64,000 bases of DNA from Flavobacteriales bacterium (GTDB lineage: Bacteria; Bacteroidota; Bacteroidia; Flavobacteriales_D; Sanyastnellaceae): NCBI GenBank assembly GCA_947448135.1, contig CANFLZ010000010.1, forward strand, positions 1 to 64,000, written 5' to 3'. The notes under the pieces are model-generated. The model worked only from the letters and a program-made list of their open reading frames with translations, did not search any database and was not told the origin of the DNA. Numbering within the stretch: position 1 is the stretch's first letter; each line of letters starts with the position of its first letter. A program made the translations under genes and the position numbers. Below are positions 51,906 through 60,890 of the stretch, piece by piece.

Positions 51906-53356
51906 AACGGTCTGTCCCAAATCAATCGCCATTGACCCGTTGCCATTACGGACAATTGAATTCCATCGTCTTTCCATTGCAATCGTGTGAAGCGCAAATC
52001 GTTTAACTCACCTTGCACTTGAATGTCCTTCCACTGCTCATTCCTGAGTTGGTCATTAATTGCTTGCTGCGCCTTTTGCAAAGGGGTTTCTAAGGAAAAA
52101 ACCAAACCATCTTCATGCTGCAATTGAGATTTCCAAGTCTCCCATTTAATTCCCCACTCCAACAATTTATTCTTGTCACTGACATCCAAATCCAAATCCT
52201 TGAGCAGCATTTTTTTTCCATCTGCTGACAAATGAGGAGTGGCTTCTAATACAACCGTTACATTCTTTCGTTTGAGTCGTTTGGTTTGAATATCTGCATT
52301 CATTTGAATATGCCAGCGATTATTGGGAGAGCCATCCAATTTTAAATCGTGTACAAATAGAAATTCCGATTCATCGCTGCTTACAGGCCATTTCTTTTGG
52401 GTTACATTTTGAGCAACTAAATTTTGAATTTCCTCTTTCGAATATTGTATATGAAAATTGATTTGAGAATTGTTTTGGGAAAATGCCGAATGAGAAAATG
52501 ACACTCCATGTTGAGCAATCGTCGAGTTAGGATTTGCGGACATGGACAAAATTACTTCTATTCCTAAAGTTGCTGAAAGGCGCCCATTTTGGGATTTCAT
52601 ATTCCAAATAGCCAAGCGGTGCGGTGTGATTCTCAAAAATCCTTTGTCCTGAATGGGTATGCCATTTTGAATTTGACTCATGATGGGTTCTATGTCCTTC
52701 TTCAAATTTCGTTTGGACAACATTAAATCAGCTTGGGCTAAAGCATCTTTCATGGAAGACTGCATTTGGGCTAATACCAAATGGGTGAAATCAATTTTAA
52801 GCCACGTAAACTCACAAGGATTGGCAGGAATCAATTGCAAACTTTCTGATTTCGTTTTCAACTGAAAATCATTTCCTATGGTCCAAACTATTTTCCCTTT
52901 CCAGTGAATTTTTCGCCAACCTTCCTTTCCAATACCGCAAGAGAAAGGAATTTTCGGCGAGGTGCAATCCTCTCCCCAGCACACAGGACAGGCTTCCCCT
53001 TCAATGCTGTAACGCAAATCCAAATCAAAATACAAGGTGTTGCCATCCACCTTAAAATGGAGACTATCCCTCTGCATGGTGAACTTGACGTGAGGATCCT
53101 TGCATGCTCCATTGGAAAAATTTGGCCATTCCGGATTGTGAAATTCCCAAGGCATGATTGAATTGATTTTTCTCTCTATTTGCACCATAGAAATAGATAT
53201 TGGCAAAATCAATGTACTCATTTCTTCGGCACTGAAATCGATTTCTTGGGAGAAATCCCAATCTGTTTTGGCTATCTTTTGCGGTGAATGACATGCGATT
53301 GCTACTGATAACAATATCATGAACAACCATTTGAGATTCTTCTTCAAGATTTTCAT
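51902..53356 (-). CDS. DUF4403-family lipoprotein
   Basis: 484 residues from the ATG at 53356 (MKILKKNLKWLFMILLSVAIAC, Cys22). The frame is open eight codons upstream. DUF4403 features: STLILPISISMVQIERKINS, DLRYSIEGEACPVCWGEDC-type early block, and a long strand-rich body ending GIQLSVMATGQWRLIW. Structurally such proteins are thought to be elongated lipid- or ligand-binding tubes of the outer-membrane periplasmic face. Function unknown. Divergent from the exopolysaccharide operon across a 106-base gap. Confidence 0.78.
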   Translation of the reverse strand: MKILKKNLKWLFMILLSVAIACHSPQKIAKTDWDFSQEIDFSAEEMSTLILPISISMVQIERKINSIMPWEFHNPEWPNFSNGACKDPHVKFTMQRDSLHFKVDGNTLYFDLDLRYSIEGEACPVCWGEDCTSPKIPFSCGIGKEGWRKIHWKGKIVWTIGNDFQLKTKSESLQLIPANPCEFTWLKIDFTHLVLAQMQSSMKDALAQADLMLSKRNLKKDIEPIMSQIQNGIPIQDKGFLRITPHRLAIWNMKSQNGRLSATLGIEVILSMSANPNSTIAQHGVSFSHSAFSQNNSQINFHIQYSKEEIQNLVAQNVTQKKWPVSSDESEFLFVHDLKLDGSPNNRWHIQMNADIQTKRLKRKNVTVVLEATPHLSADGKKMLLKDLDLDVSDKNKLLEWGIKWETWKSQLQHEDGLVFSLETPLQKAQQAINDQLRNEQWKDIQVQGELNDLRFTRLQWKDDGIQLSVMATGQWRLIWDRPF

Positions 53357-53439
53357 ACCGCAAAAGAAAATCCCAAACAACTCATATTAAGAAATGTTCA
53401 TGAGTTGTTTATAATTAAAGTAAAGTTGATTAAAATCAC

Positions 53440-53447
53440 TATCTTTG
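53440..53447 (+). promoter_or_regulatory. -7 element TATCTTTG of the exopolysaccharide-type operon
   Basis: Exact TAnnTTTG match 15 bases before the ATG at 53463, so the leader would be very short. No TTG at the ideal -33 distance. This is the only clear promoter for the genes from 53463 to about 59343. Confidence 0.6.
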
Positions 53448-53462
53448 CGCGCTGTGTTTAAA

Positions 53463-55550
53463 ATGGTTATGGAAATCAAAAAATCGTTCATCATATTATT
53501 CATCTTCAACACATTGGTAATTTCAATGTTGGGGCAGGTCAATTCTTTACCCATCACCTCGGTGAATGAATTGACTGGCGTATGGAATGAACACTTTCCA
53601 AAATCGCAAAGCACTCCTGCTTTCATGCAAGATTGGGGGATTATTCAAAAAACTTGGCCTATTCCATTGGCCATGAATCAGAATGACCGAATCAAGAGTA
53701 TCAATCAATATTACGATATCAAATCTGCTGCATTAAGAGCAGACGCTGGAATTTCTTGGAATACAAGCACACAACAAAATTTCTCTCCTCAACCTGGGGA
53801 AGACAACTTGTTTTTCAGATCCAAAATGGCCACGGGTATTCAATGGGATTTGCTATCCGGTGGATTAATGGAAAATGAACACAAGGCCAGAGTTGTAGAA
53901 AATCAAAAACAAATAGAACTTCTCGGGATTCAGCAAGAGCGCGCCAACAGTGTCACATTTGAACAGCGCAATGCATTGATCTATTATTTCAATAAATTCA
54001 AATTGGATGCATTGCGACAAAAGCAATCCATATTGGACGAAGAAATTGCGATTGTAGAAAAATTGGTTGAGAATAAAACTTTGTTGCTCCCCATTTTATT
54101 GGATGCCTACAAATCAAAAATTGAAGTTACTGGGCTCATCCAGACTTACCAGAGTTTTAACGAGAGCATGCGTCCCTACGTTGATACGACTTTGTTTGCA
54201 TATCCCGAACTATTGCCCTTGTTTGATATCAATCCAAAAGCACTGAGAACTCTTTGCAATCACAATGATGCCAGTCAAAGGCAAATTATTTTAGCAGAAG
54301 AAGCGGAGCAAATGCAATACAATTGGATGAATGATGTCAAGTTGAATGGGAATTTGCGCTACAATTATTTTGACATGATTGGTGTGCAATCCAACCGCGG
54401 ATACATTTCGATGGGCGTGCAAGCCGATATTCCTTTGAAAATTTTTCATTCTGATTACAAAGCTGGAAAGCACATTCAATTGCAAAAAGAGAAATGGCGC
54501 ATCAGTCAAGAACAAGAAGCCATTTGGTCAGAAGTGTCTAATTTGTTTTATGAGTTCCGATATAAGCTCAAGCAATATTCTATCAAAGAAGCCCAACGCA
54601 AACTCACCTTGGAGCAATTGAGTGTGTATCACCAACAATCACAACATTCTTCTGAATACTTTTTACCGCTTACTGCATTGCAATCATTGGTTGAGTATTG
54701 GGACATCGTTATCGAGCAAATGGATTTGCACCAACAACTCTATTTAAAATTGGGAGACATCCGAAAATACATCCCCCAAGAAAATGTCATTCGATTCACC
54801 AAGCCTTGGGATGTCAATGCAACGGCAGTATCCTTTGATCAAGAAAACAACGTTTTGATTGCCCAACAGAACTTATTCATTTGGTCCAAATCATGGACCG
54901 ACCGCAAACCTAGCGATGTGGCCAATCAGGTATTTCAATGGGGAATTGATCAAGTGTATTTGTCTCCCAGCAGTGATCGTATTCAAAGAAACACTTTCAA
55001 TGAACTGATACAATCATTGCAGCAAAAAGATATAGGCACTCAACTGCTTGTTGGAAAAAACAAATGGATCAGTAGAGACATCACACCGCAATTGGATAGT
55101 CTGTATCAATTGTACGGCAAGACATCCATTTCAGGATTGCATTTGGATATTGAGCCGCATACCATAGAAGGCTACAAAGACAGTAGCGCGTACTACCAAA
55201 ATCTATACATAGCACGTTTAAAGGAAGCCAAGGCATTTTGTGATTTGCATGGCTGGGAATTGGGAATTTCCATTCCACTCTTTTATCCTGAAACTTTTTT
55301 ACAATTGATGCAACCTTTGGTGGATGAAGTCGTATTAATGGCCTATGAAACAACAGGGCCTGAGGCTATTCAGAGAAGAAGTGCTGAAGAAGTTGCCATT
55401 TTTGGCAATAAAATCAACATTGCTCTGCGATGCAAAGACTACGCGAACAAAGTGGATATGCAAAAGGATTTTGATGCAATCCGAGGATGGCACAGTAGTC
55501 AAAAGACCTCCATTCACGATTACGAAACCTATTTACTTTTAAATCAATAA
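53463..55550 (+). CDS. TolC-like outer-membrane factor fused to a GH18-like TIM barrel
   Basis: 695 residues from the ATG at 53463 (another ATG at 53469). Signal peptide ends near MLGQ. Residues 25-440 look like a TolC/OMF protein: two copies of a strand-plus-helical-hairpin unit, with LRADAGISWNTST...GIQWDLLSGGL and LNGNLRYNYFD...VQADIPLKIF as the paired barrel strands followed by long helices. Residues 455-695 are a separate barrel with GLHLDIEPH (Asp562, Glu564), matching the D-x-E of GH18-type active sites, and VLMAYE at 625-629, matching the GH18 M-x-Y-D/E strand. I know of no standard family with this fusion. First gene of the exopolysaccharide-type operon. Roles: export channel plus hydrolase or trimming domain (inference). 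Confidence 0.65.
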   Translation: MVMEIKKSFIILFIFNTLVISMLGQVNSLPITSVNELTGVWNEHFPKSQSTPAFMQDWGIIQKTWPIPLAMNQNDRIKSINQYYDIKSAALRADAGISWNTSTQQNFSPQPGEDNLFFRSKMATGIQWDLLSGGLMENEHKARVVENQKQIELLGIQQERANSVTFEQRNALIYYFNKFKLDALRQKQSILDEEIAIVEKLVENKTLLLPILLDAYKSKIEVTGLIQTYQSFNESMRPYVDTTLFAYPELLPLFDINPKALRTLCNHNDASQRQIILAEEAEQMQYNWMNDVKLNGNLRYNYFDMIGVQSNRGYISMGVQADIPLKIFHSDYKAGKHIQLQKEKWRISQEQEAIWSEVSNLFYEFRYKLKQYSIKEAQRKLTLEQLSVYHQQSQHSSEYFLPLTALQSLVEYWDIVIEQMDLHQQLYLKLGDIRKYIPQENVIRFTKPWDVNATAVSFDQENNVLIAQQNLFIWSKSWTDRKPSDVANQVFQWGIDQVYLSPSSDRIQRNTFNELIQSLQQKDIGTQLLVGKNKWISRDITPQLDSLYQLYGKTSISGLHLDIEPHTIEGYKDSSAYYQNLYIARLKEAKAFCDLHGWELGISIPLFYPETFLQLMQPLVDEVVLMAYETTGPEAIQRRSAEEVAIFGNKINIALRCKDYANKVDMQKDFDAIRGWHSSQKTSIHDYETYLLLNQ

Positions 55551-55598
55551 CCATTGAAAAGCGTAAACTTTAAAAGACAGGGAGCTGATATCCGAGTC

Positions 55599-56627
55599 AT
55601 GAGCGACAAGGGGCCTGTTAAGTCCAGACGACAATGGGACCGCATTATCTATTTCATCGTTTTCTTTTCCTTGATTGGATGGTTAGGATATTACATCTTT
55701 ACACGCAACTTTTATGTGCGTGCTGAATCCCATGTTTTGTATGAAAACGTCAACGTACGTTTATTGAAAGATTGCCGGATCATGGAATATTTCGTCGACG
55801 AAGACCAAGAGGTCAAATTTGGCGATACTTTGTTTCGCTATATTGAAAATGCACCTGATCAAAGCTATGATGTAACTGCAGAAATTCAATCGCCATCCAG
55901 TAATAATGACAACCCTGCCTACCAATGGGTGGTGAGAGAAATTTTGAATACCGAACAGAGAATTGCTGTAAACGAAACCCACATAGATGAGAATCAGAGT
56001 TTGATCAAAACGTATCAATCCGAATTGAAAGAGATACAGGCCATGGTTCAATTGGGAGTTATGCCCCAAAGCAGATTGGATTTAAGAAACAACGAAATCA
56101 TAAAATTGAAGTCAGACATTTCTCGTATCGAAGAAGAAAACAAGAAGCTCCGCTCTTCTATCGAAAATTTGCGCGCTAAAATTCCAACCATCAATCAGGA
56201 CTATAAAAAGAATTTCAGATTGGCTAAAGAAGGCATTGCAGCGGACAAATATTTCGTCTCACCATTCGATGGATCCGTTAATCGCGTATATATCCGTCAA
56301 TTTGAGACCTGCTTAAAATCGGAGATTACCATGTCGATACACAGGGTGTCACCGATTTTTGTTCGTGCTTACTTCGAGCAAGCCGACATTGATTATTTGA
56401 AGGTTGGCGATGAATTTACTGTTGAGTTCCCGAACGGGAAAAAGACTACTGGTATTTTAAAGAGATTTTACTACTCCACTATTCCTTTGCCAGAAGAATA
56501 TCAAAAACGCTACGAACCAACAACTCGTTCATTGGCCGGTGATATTTATCCCAAAGACACCACTGAAGCTAAAGAATGGGAGAGCTATTATAAAATGGGC
56601 GCCTTGGTTACACGATTCAAATACTAA
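55599..56627 (+). CDS. HlyD-type membrane fusion (adaptor) protein
   Basis: 342 residues from the ATG at 55599; a TTG at 55554, three bases after the upstream stop, would add 15 residues. One transmembrane helix (about 15-34), a lipoyl-like half (VRLLKDCRIMEYFVDEDQEVKFGDTLF), a coiled coil (about 115-200, IVREILNTEQ... to ENLRAKI), the second lipoyl half (VSPFDGSVNRVYIRQFETC) and a beta-barrel domain. That is the EmrA/HlyD layout without a PilZ domain. It would bridge the GT2 synthase in the inner membrane and the OMF encoded just upstream. Confidence 0.82.
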   Translation: MSDKGPVKSRRQWDRIIYFIVFFSLIGWLGYYIFTRNFYVRAESHVLYENVNVRLLKDCRIMEYFVDEDQEVKFGDTLFRYIENAPDQSYDVTAEIQSPSSNNDNPAYQWVVREILNTEQRIAVNETHIDENQSLIKTYQSELKEIQAMVQLGVMPQSRLDLRNNEIIKLKSDISRIEEENKKLRSSIENLRAKIPTINQDYKKNFRLAKEGIAADKYFVSPFDGSVNRVYIRQFETCLKSEITMSIHRVSPIFVRAYFEQADIDYLKVGDEFTVEFPNGKKTTGILKRFYYSTIPLPEEYQKRYEPTTRSLAGDIYPKDTTEAKEWESYYKMGALVTRFKY

Positions 56628-56638
56628 ACGCGCAGATC

Positions 56639-58039
56639 ATGAGTTTTCAAACCTTTAGAATCGGCCAATTGTTTGTTATCAAAATTACTGCTCAAAGTGG
56701 ATATTCCTTGTCCAACATCATGGGCCAAGATGCAGTGATCATAGAATCTAACGACGGGAATTTTATCAGAAGTGTTGTCATCAGTATCAGAAGACACCAC
56801 CAACCTGAGGTGTACTTGAAGCCTATATTTATTCAGAACTTCACACCTAAAAAGAATAGCATTCTGCATGGGCTAATCGACGGTTTCATTTTTGGCGAAG
56901 ATGATGTCAAAGGAATTGAAGAAAAGTCGAAAGATATTTTTATTCGTTCACTGGATTTGCACCCGCATACACCTCCCGGTGATTATAGCAAAGTCATTAA
57001 AAAGGCGATGGACTTGATGTACACACGTCAAGTGCGCACTTTAAAACCCATCTTAGATCCCTACTCCATTATCGGTTATTCTTTTCCGCAAGTTTCTGTT
57101 TCATTTGAACAACACGAAGAACCGGAAGTACTGAATGCATTGGATTGGGCAGAAATGGAGGGATTGATTTGGCCTGACTTTGAAGAAAAAATTTATCTGT
57201 GCAACAATTGCGCAGGTGGCCTTTTGAGTTTCCGTGAGGTGTGCCCGCATTGCAAATCATCCAATACCTACGGAGAAGATTTGGTGCATCACTTTCCTTG
57301 CGCCTATATCGGCCCCATCACCGATTTCCAAAACAATGTCAACGATACTTTGTCCTGCCCCAAGTGCAACAAAAGCTTGCACCATATTGGGGTTGACTAT
57401 GACAAACCTTCGGTACTGAACCATTGTAACACTTGTGATAGCCGATTCCAAGATATCTACGTCAAAGCCAAATGTCTGAACTGTGAAACCGATACAGACG
57501 TTCAATATTTGCAAGCACGTGACATCAATACTTACAAGCTCACCAAAAAAGGAAGACAGTCCATTTTACAAGGAATGGAGTTGAGCAATCATCCCAACAA
57601 AATTGAAATTACAGATATTCAAAGTGAAGAGACCTTTGAAACCTTGCTGCAATTTGATTTGCTGAGAAAACAAGATGACCGCGTTTTACTGTGTGGGTTG
57701 AATATTGAAAATCTCAATGATTTTGCGACTCATTTTGGTGGTTTTAAAAAACAATCCATCATCAAAGAAATCGCGCAAGTATTAAAAGGTGAAATATCAC
57801 CACTTGACTACCTCACTTTGAATTCTTCTGGTTTATTTATTTGGACCAGACGATTGGCCAAGGAAGATCTTTCTGAACAGCAAACTCCCTATGATATCGT
57901 TGAGCGCATTCAGCAGTTGGTAAATGAAAATTTTGATCAATTCAACATGAAGATAAAGTTCATAGAAAAGGAATTATCAGAATTGAAAAACGCCCACGAA
58001 GGTGTGGTAGACATAAAGAGACTTTTGCTGAACGAATGA
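56639..58039 (+). CDS. Zinc-ribbon (TackOD1-like) protein with degenerate GGDEF-like domain
   Basis: 466 residues, soluble. N-terminal domain 1-170. Residues 185-285 hold a cysteine-rich output-type domain: CNNC (188/191), CPHC (202/205), CAY (221), CPKC (240/243), CNTC (263/266), CLNC (279/282), with the connecting text HHFPCAYIGP and HIGVDYDKPS, as in TackOD1 (Thaumarchaeal output domain 1) proteins. Residues about 335-445 follow a GGDEF-fold layout (DRVLLCGLNIENLNDF...IIKEIAQVLKG...DYLTLNSSGLF) but the GGDEF motif reads SSGLF-like, so cyclase activity is unlikely. Overlaps the GT2 gene by four bases. Probably a regulator of the synthase; signal unknown. Confidence 0.65.
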   Translation: MSFQTFRIGQLFVIKITAQSGYSLSNIMGQDAVIIESNDGNFIRSVVISIRRHHQPEVYLKPIFIQNFTPKKNSILHGLIDGFIFGEDDVKGIEEKSKDIFIRSLDLHPHTPPGDYSKVIKKAMDLMYTRQVRTLKPILDPYSIIGYSFPQVSVSFEQHEEPEVLNALDWAEMEGLIWPDFEEKIYLCNNCAGGLLSFREVCPHCKSSNTYGEDLVHHFPCAYIGPITDFQNNVNDTLSCPKCNKSLHHIGVDYDKPSVLNHCNTCDSRFQDIYVKAKCLNCETDTDVQYLQARDINTYKLTKKGRQSILQGMELSNHPNKIEITDIQSEETFETLLQFDLLRKQDDRVLLCGLNIENLNDFATHFGGFKKQSIIKEIAQVLKGEISPLDYLTLNSSGLFIWTRRLAKEDLSEQQTPYDIVERIQQLVNENFDQFNMKIKFIEKELSELKNAHEGVVDIKRLLLNE

Positions 58040-59343
58040 ACTTTGTAGACAATTTTGTAAGTTTTGTAACATCGATTGGACTCGCCAAGTTCATTCGATA
58101 CTTTTATTTTTTTGTAGTTTTTGAATTTCTTAGATTCTTCGTTTTAGAGCTCTTTGTTCTATTACTTTGGCAATTCACACATCGCTTCAGAAAAGACAGA
58201 TGGACAAAGGCGCACCATGAACTTTGGACCCGCATGCCATTGGTGAGTATCATTATCCCAGGGAAAAACGAAGGGAAGCACATTTACAAATTGGTTCAAT
58301 CCCTGCAAGGTCAAACATACCAAAACTATGAGGTGATTGTCATTGACGACGGCAGTGATGATGACACAGAGCGGATTTGTCGTAATTTACAACAAAAGGG
58401 ATTTATCGATCTATTCATTCGCAACGATGTTCGCGGAGGTAAAGCATCGGCCGCTAATTTGGCCTGGCGATTTTCCAAAGGAGAATTTGTGGTGCATTTG
58501 GACGCAGACTGCTCCTATGATCCCAATGCTATTGAGAACATTGTCAAGGTATTTTATTTCGATCCTTTGGTGGGAGGGGTTGGTGGAAACGTACAAGTTA
58601 GGAATTATAAAGATTCGTTGGCCGCTACTTTCCAAGCGATTGAATATTTCGACAGCATCTCGATTGGTCGAATTTCTAGCAGTGAGCTGGGTATTTATCG
58701 GGTCATCAGCGGCGCCTTTGGTGCCTTTAAAAAAGAAGCGCTAGACAAGATTGGCGGATGGGATATTGGGCCTGGTCTTGATGGTGACATTACCGTAAAG
58801 CTGAGAAAAATAGGCTACAAAGTCAAATACGAACCCACGGCCATTTGTAAAACCAGCGCTCCTGATACATTCAGAAAATTGGCCAAACAAAGATTGCGTT
58901 GGGATAAATCTTTGGTCCGATTCCGATTGAGAAAACATATCGATGTACTTCTTCCTACTCGGAATTTCTCTTGGTCTAATTTCATATCATTCGCAGAAAA
59001 TATTGTCTACAACCTCGTATTGAACTTCAAATGGTATTTCTACATCATCGATATCATTTTTAATTTCACCTCTTTGTTACCATTCATTTTGCTTACCAAC
59101 TTGTGCTTATATTCCGCCAATTATCTGATCAAATTTATCTTGTTTTCCATGTTCAGGCTTTCGCAAAAAGAACCAATCGCTTACTTTTTACCTTATTTAC
59201 CGGGGATGGTCGTTTACTTCGGCTATTTCTTGCGTTTCACCCGAACCATTGCATATATACAAGAACTTTTCTTTAAGTCATCATACAACGACCCATGGAA
59301 TCCTCATAAGTCATCAAAATTTGCAAAACAGATGCGGCTTTGA
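58036..59343 (+). CDS. Processive family 2 glycosyltransferase (PgaC/cellulose-synthase type)
   Basis: 435 residues. Two N-terminal transmembrane helices (20-48), the GT-A domain and three to four C-terminal helices (315-400). Catalytic motifs: DDGSDD (Asp104-105), LDAD (156-158, D-x-D), SGAFGAFKKEAL acceptor block, GLDGD (249-251) in place of T/GED, and QRLRW (285-289), the Q-x-x-R-W signature of processive synthases. So it should polymerise a sugar nucleotide and extrude the chain. Closest by pattern to poly-GlcNAc synthase PgaC. ATGA overlap with the zinc-ribbon gene. The polymer cannot be read from sequence. Confidence 0.88.
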   Translation: MNFVDNFVSFVTSIGLAKFIRYFYFFVVFEFLRFFVLELFVLLLWQFTHRFRKDRWTKAHHELWTRMPLVSIIIPGKNEGKHIYKLVQSLQGQTYQNYEVIVIDDGSDDDTERICRNLQQKGFIDLFIRNDVRGGKASAANLAWRFSKGEFVVHLDADCSYDPNAIENIVKVFYFDPLVGGVGGNVQVRNYKDSLAATFQAIEYFDSISIGRISSSELGIYRVISGAFGAFKKEALDKIGGWDIGPGLDGDITVKLRKIGYKVKYEPTAICKTSAPDTFRKLAKQRLRWDKSLVRFRLRKHIDVLLPTRNFSWSNFISFAENIVYNLVLNFKWYFYIIDIIFNFTSLLPFILLTNLCLYSANYLIKFILFSMFRLSQKEPIAYFLPYLPGMVVYFGYFLRFTRTIAYIQELFFKSSYNDPWNPHKSSKFAKQMRL

Positions 59344-59369
59344 TTTTGATTTTGGTTTAGCTTTACTTC

Positions 59370-60890
59370 ATGGCCATGAACACTGTATTCTCCTGGTTTA
59401 TTACCAAAAGAATACATCAAATAGAACTTTTTATGAAGTACCCCGTTGAGGTACAAGAAGAATTGCTTTACTATTTGATAGAAGAAGCTGGCTCAACGAG
59501 ATTTGGTTTTGAGCACAACTTTCAGCAAATCAAAAATCTTGCTGATTTCAAAAAAAATGTACCCATTCGCAATTATGAGTCATTCCGACCTTACATCGAT
59601 AAAATCAAAGATGGAGAGCAGCAGGTTACGTGGCCCAATCGAGTGAAATGGTTTGCCAAAAGCAGTGGAACCACTGATAACAAAAGCAAGTACATTCCCA
59701 TTACTCCAGAATCATTGGAGGAATGTCATTACAAAGGCGGTAAAGATTTATTGTCTATTTATTACCACATTCAACCAACTGCAAAATTATACAATGGTAA
59801 AACACTCGTTGTAGGAGGCTCTTCAAAAATCATCCATGATCATCAAGGAAAATTGACAGGAGATCTTTCTGCCATCATCATCGACAACTTGCCCAGTTGG
59901 GTTGAAAACAAAAGAACGCCATCCAAAGAAATCGCTTTGATGGAAAATTGGGAAGAAAAATTAGAGGCCATGGCTGAGGCCACCATGAACGAAGATGTCA
60001 CCAACATCGCGGGAGTGCCCAGTTGGACTTTGTTGTTGATGCAAAAGATCTGCGAGAAGAAGCAAATCAAATCGATTCATGAAGCTTGGCCCAATTTGGA
60101 GTTGTATATGCACGGTGGAATTTCCTTTCTTCCTTATCGTCAACAATTTTTGGATATCTGCACTCGCCCGATCCACTTCATGGAAACTTATAACGCCAGC
60201 GAAGGATTTTTTGGCATTCAGGACAGACTCCATGACGATGATTTGTTGTTGATGCTCGATTACGGAATTTACTACGAGTTTATTCCCATGACAGAATTGG
60301 AAAAAGAAAATCCCGAAACCTTGAACCTCAGTCAAGTTGAAGTAGGTCCTTCCTATGCCGTTGTCATATCTACCAATGGCGGACTTTGGCGATACTTGAT
60401 TGGCGATACGATTCGGTTTACATCTACCCACCCTTTTCGAATTAAAATAACAGGACGAACCAAGCAATACATCAACGTTGCCGGAGAAGAATTGATGGTT
60501 GAAAATGCTGAACAAGCATTGAGCAAGATTTGTCTGCAGCACCAATGTACTGTTACTGATTACACCGTCGGACCCATTATGTCCAAGGCCAATGAGGACA
60601 ATATTGCCTACCATCATTGGATCATAGAATTCCATCAGGCACCCCGAGACATGTTTCAATTTGCAACAGATTTAGATGTTGCACTTAGAGAAATCAATTC
60701 AGATTACGATGCCAAAAGAAAAGGAGATTTGAACCTCACCGCTTTGCAAATAGAATCTGTGTCAGCTGGAACCTTTATGGGATGGATGAAACACAGAGGA
60801 AAACTTGGCGGACAAAACAAAGTTCCGAGATTGCACCCCAACCATGAATATATCCGCGACTTGCATGAATTTTTGGAAATTAGGGATTAG
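59370..60890 (+). CDS. GH3 auxin-responsive family acyl-adenylate enzyme
   Basis: 506 residues. Member of the plant-GH3-like family (not glycoside hydrolase family 3): ATP-binding motif SSGTT (98-102, WFAKSSGTTDNKSKYIPIT), YNASEGFFG acyl-adenylate motif, and a C-terminal lid with ITGRTKQYINVAGEELM. These enzymes activate a carboxylate and conjugate it to an amine or thiol. Only 26 bases separate it from the GT2 synthase, so it may be cotranscribed, perhaps decorating the polymer, but that is speculation. No signal peptide. Confidence 0.8.
   Translation: MAMNTVFSWFITKRIHQIELFMKYPVEVQEELLYYLIEEAGSTRFGFEHNFQQIKNLADFKKNVPIRNYESFRPYIDKIKDGEQQVTWPNRVKWFAKSSGTTDNKSKYIPITPESLEECHYKGGKDLLSIYYHIQPTAKLYNGKTLVVGGSSKIIHDHQGKLTGDLSAIIIDNLPSWVENKRTPSKEIALMENWEEKLEAMAEATMNEDVTNIAGVPSWTLLLMQKICEKKQIKSIHEAWPNLELYMHGGISFLPYRQQFLDICTRPIHFMETYNASEGFFGIQDRLHDDDLLLMLDYGIYYEFIPMTELEKENPETLNLSQVEVGPSYAVVISTNGGLWRYLIGDTIRFTSTHPFRIKITGRTKQYINVAGEELMVENAEQALSKICLQHQCTVTDYTVGPIMSKANEDNIAYHHWIIEFHQAPRDMFQFATDLDVALREINSDYDAKRKGDLNLTALQIESVSAGTFMGWMKHRGKLGGQNKVPRLHPNHEYIRDLHEFLEIRD

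Noticed and set aside
59961..60659. 232-residue open frame on the minus strand inside the acyl-adenylate gene
   Set aside because: It lies wholly antisense to a well-conserved coding sequence, has no recognisable motif and no upstream signals; an antisense shadow.
59370..60890. Reading the 'GH3' label as a glycoside hydrolase
   Set aside because: The SSGTT and GEELM motifs are those of plant-GH3-like acyl-adenylating enzymes; the true glycoside hydrolase family 3 gene is at 4417-6699.
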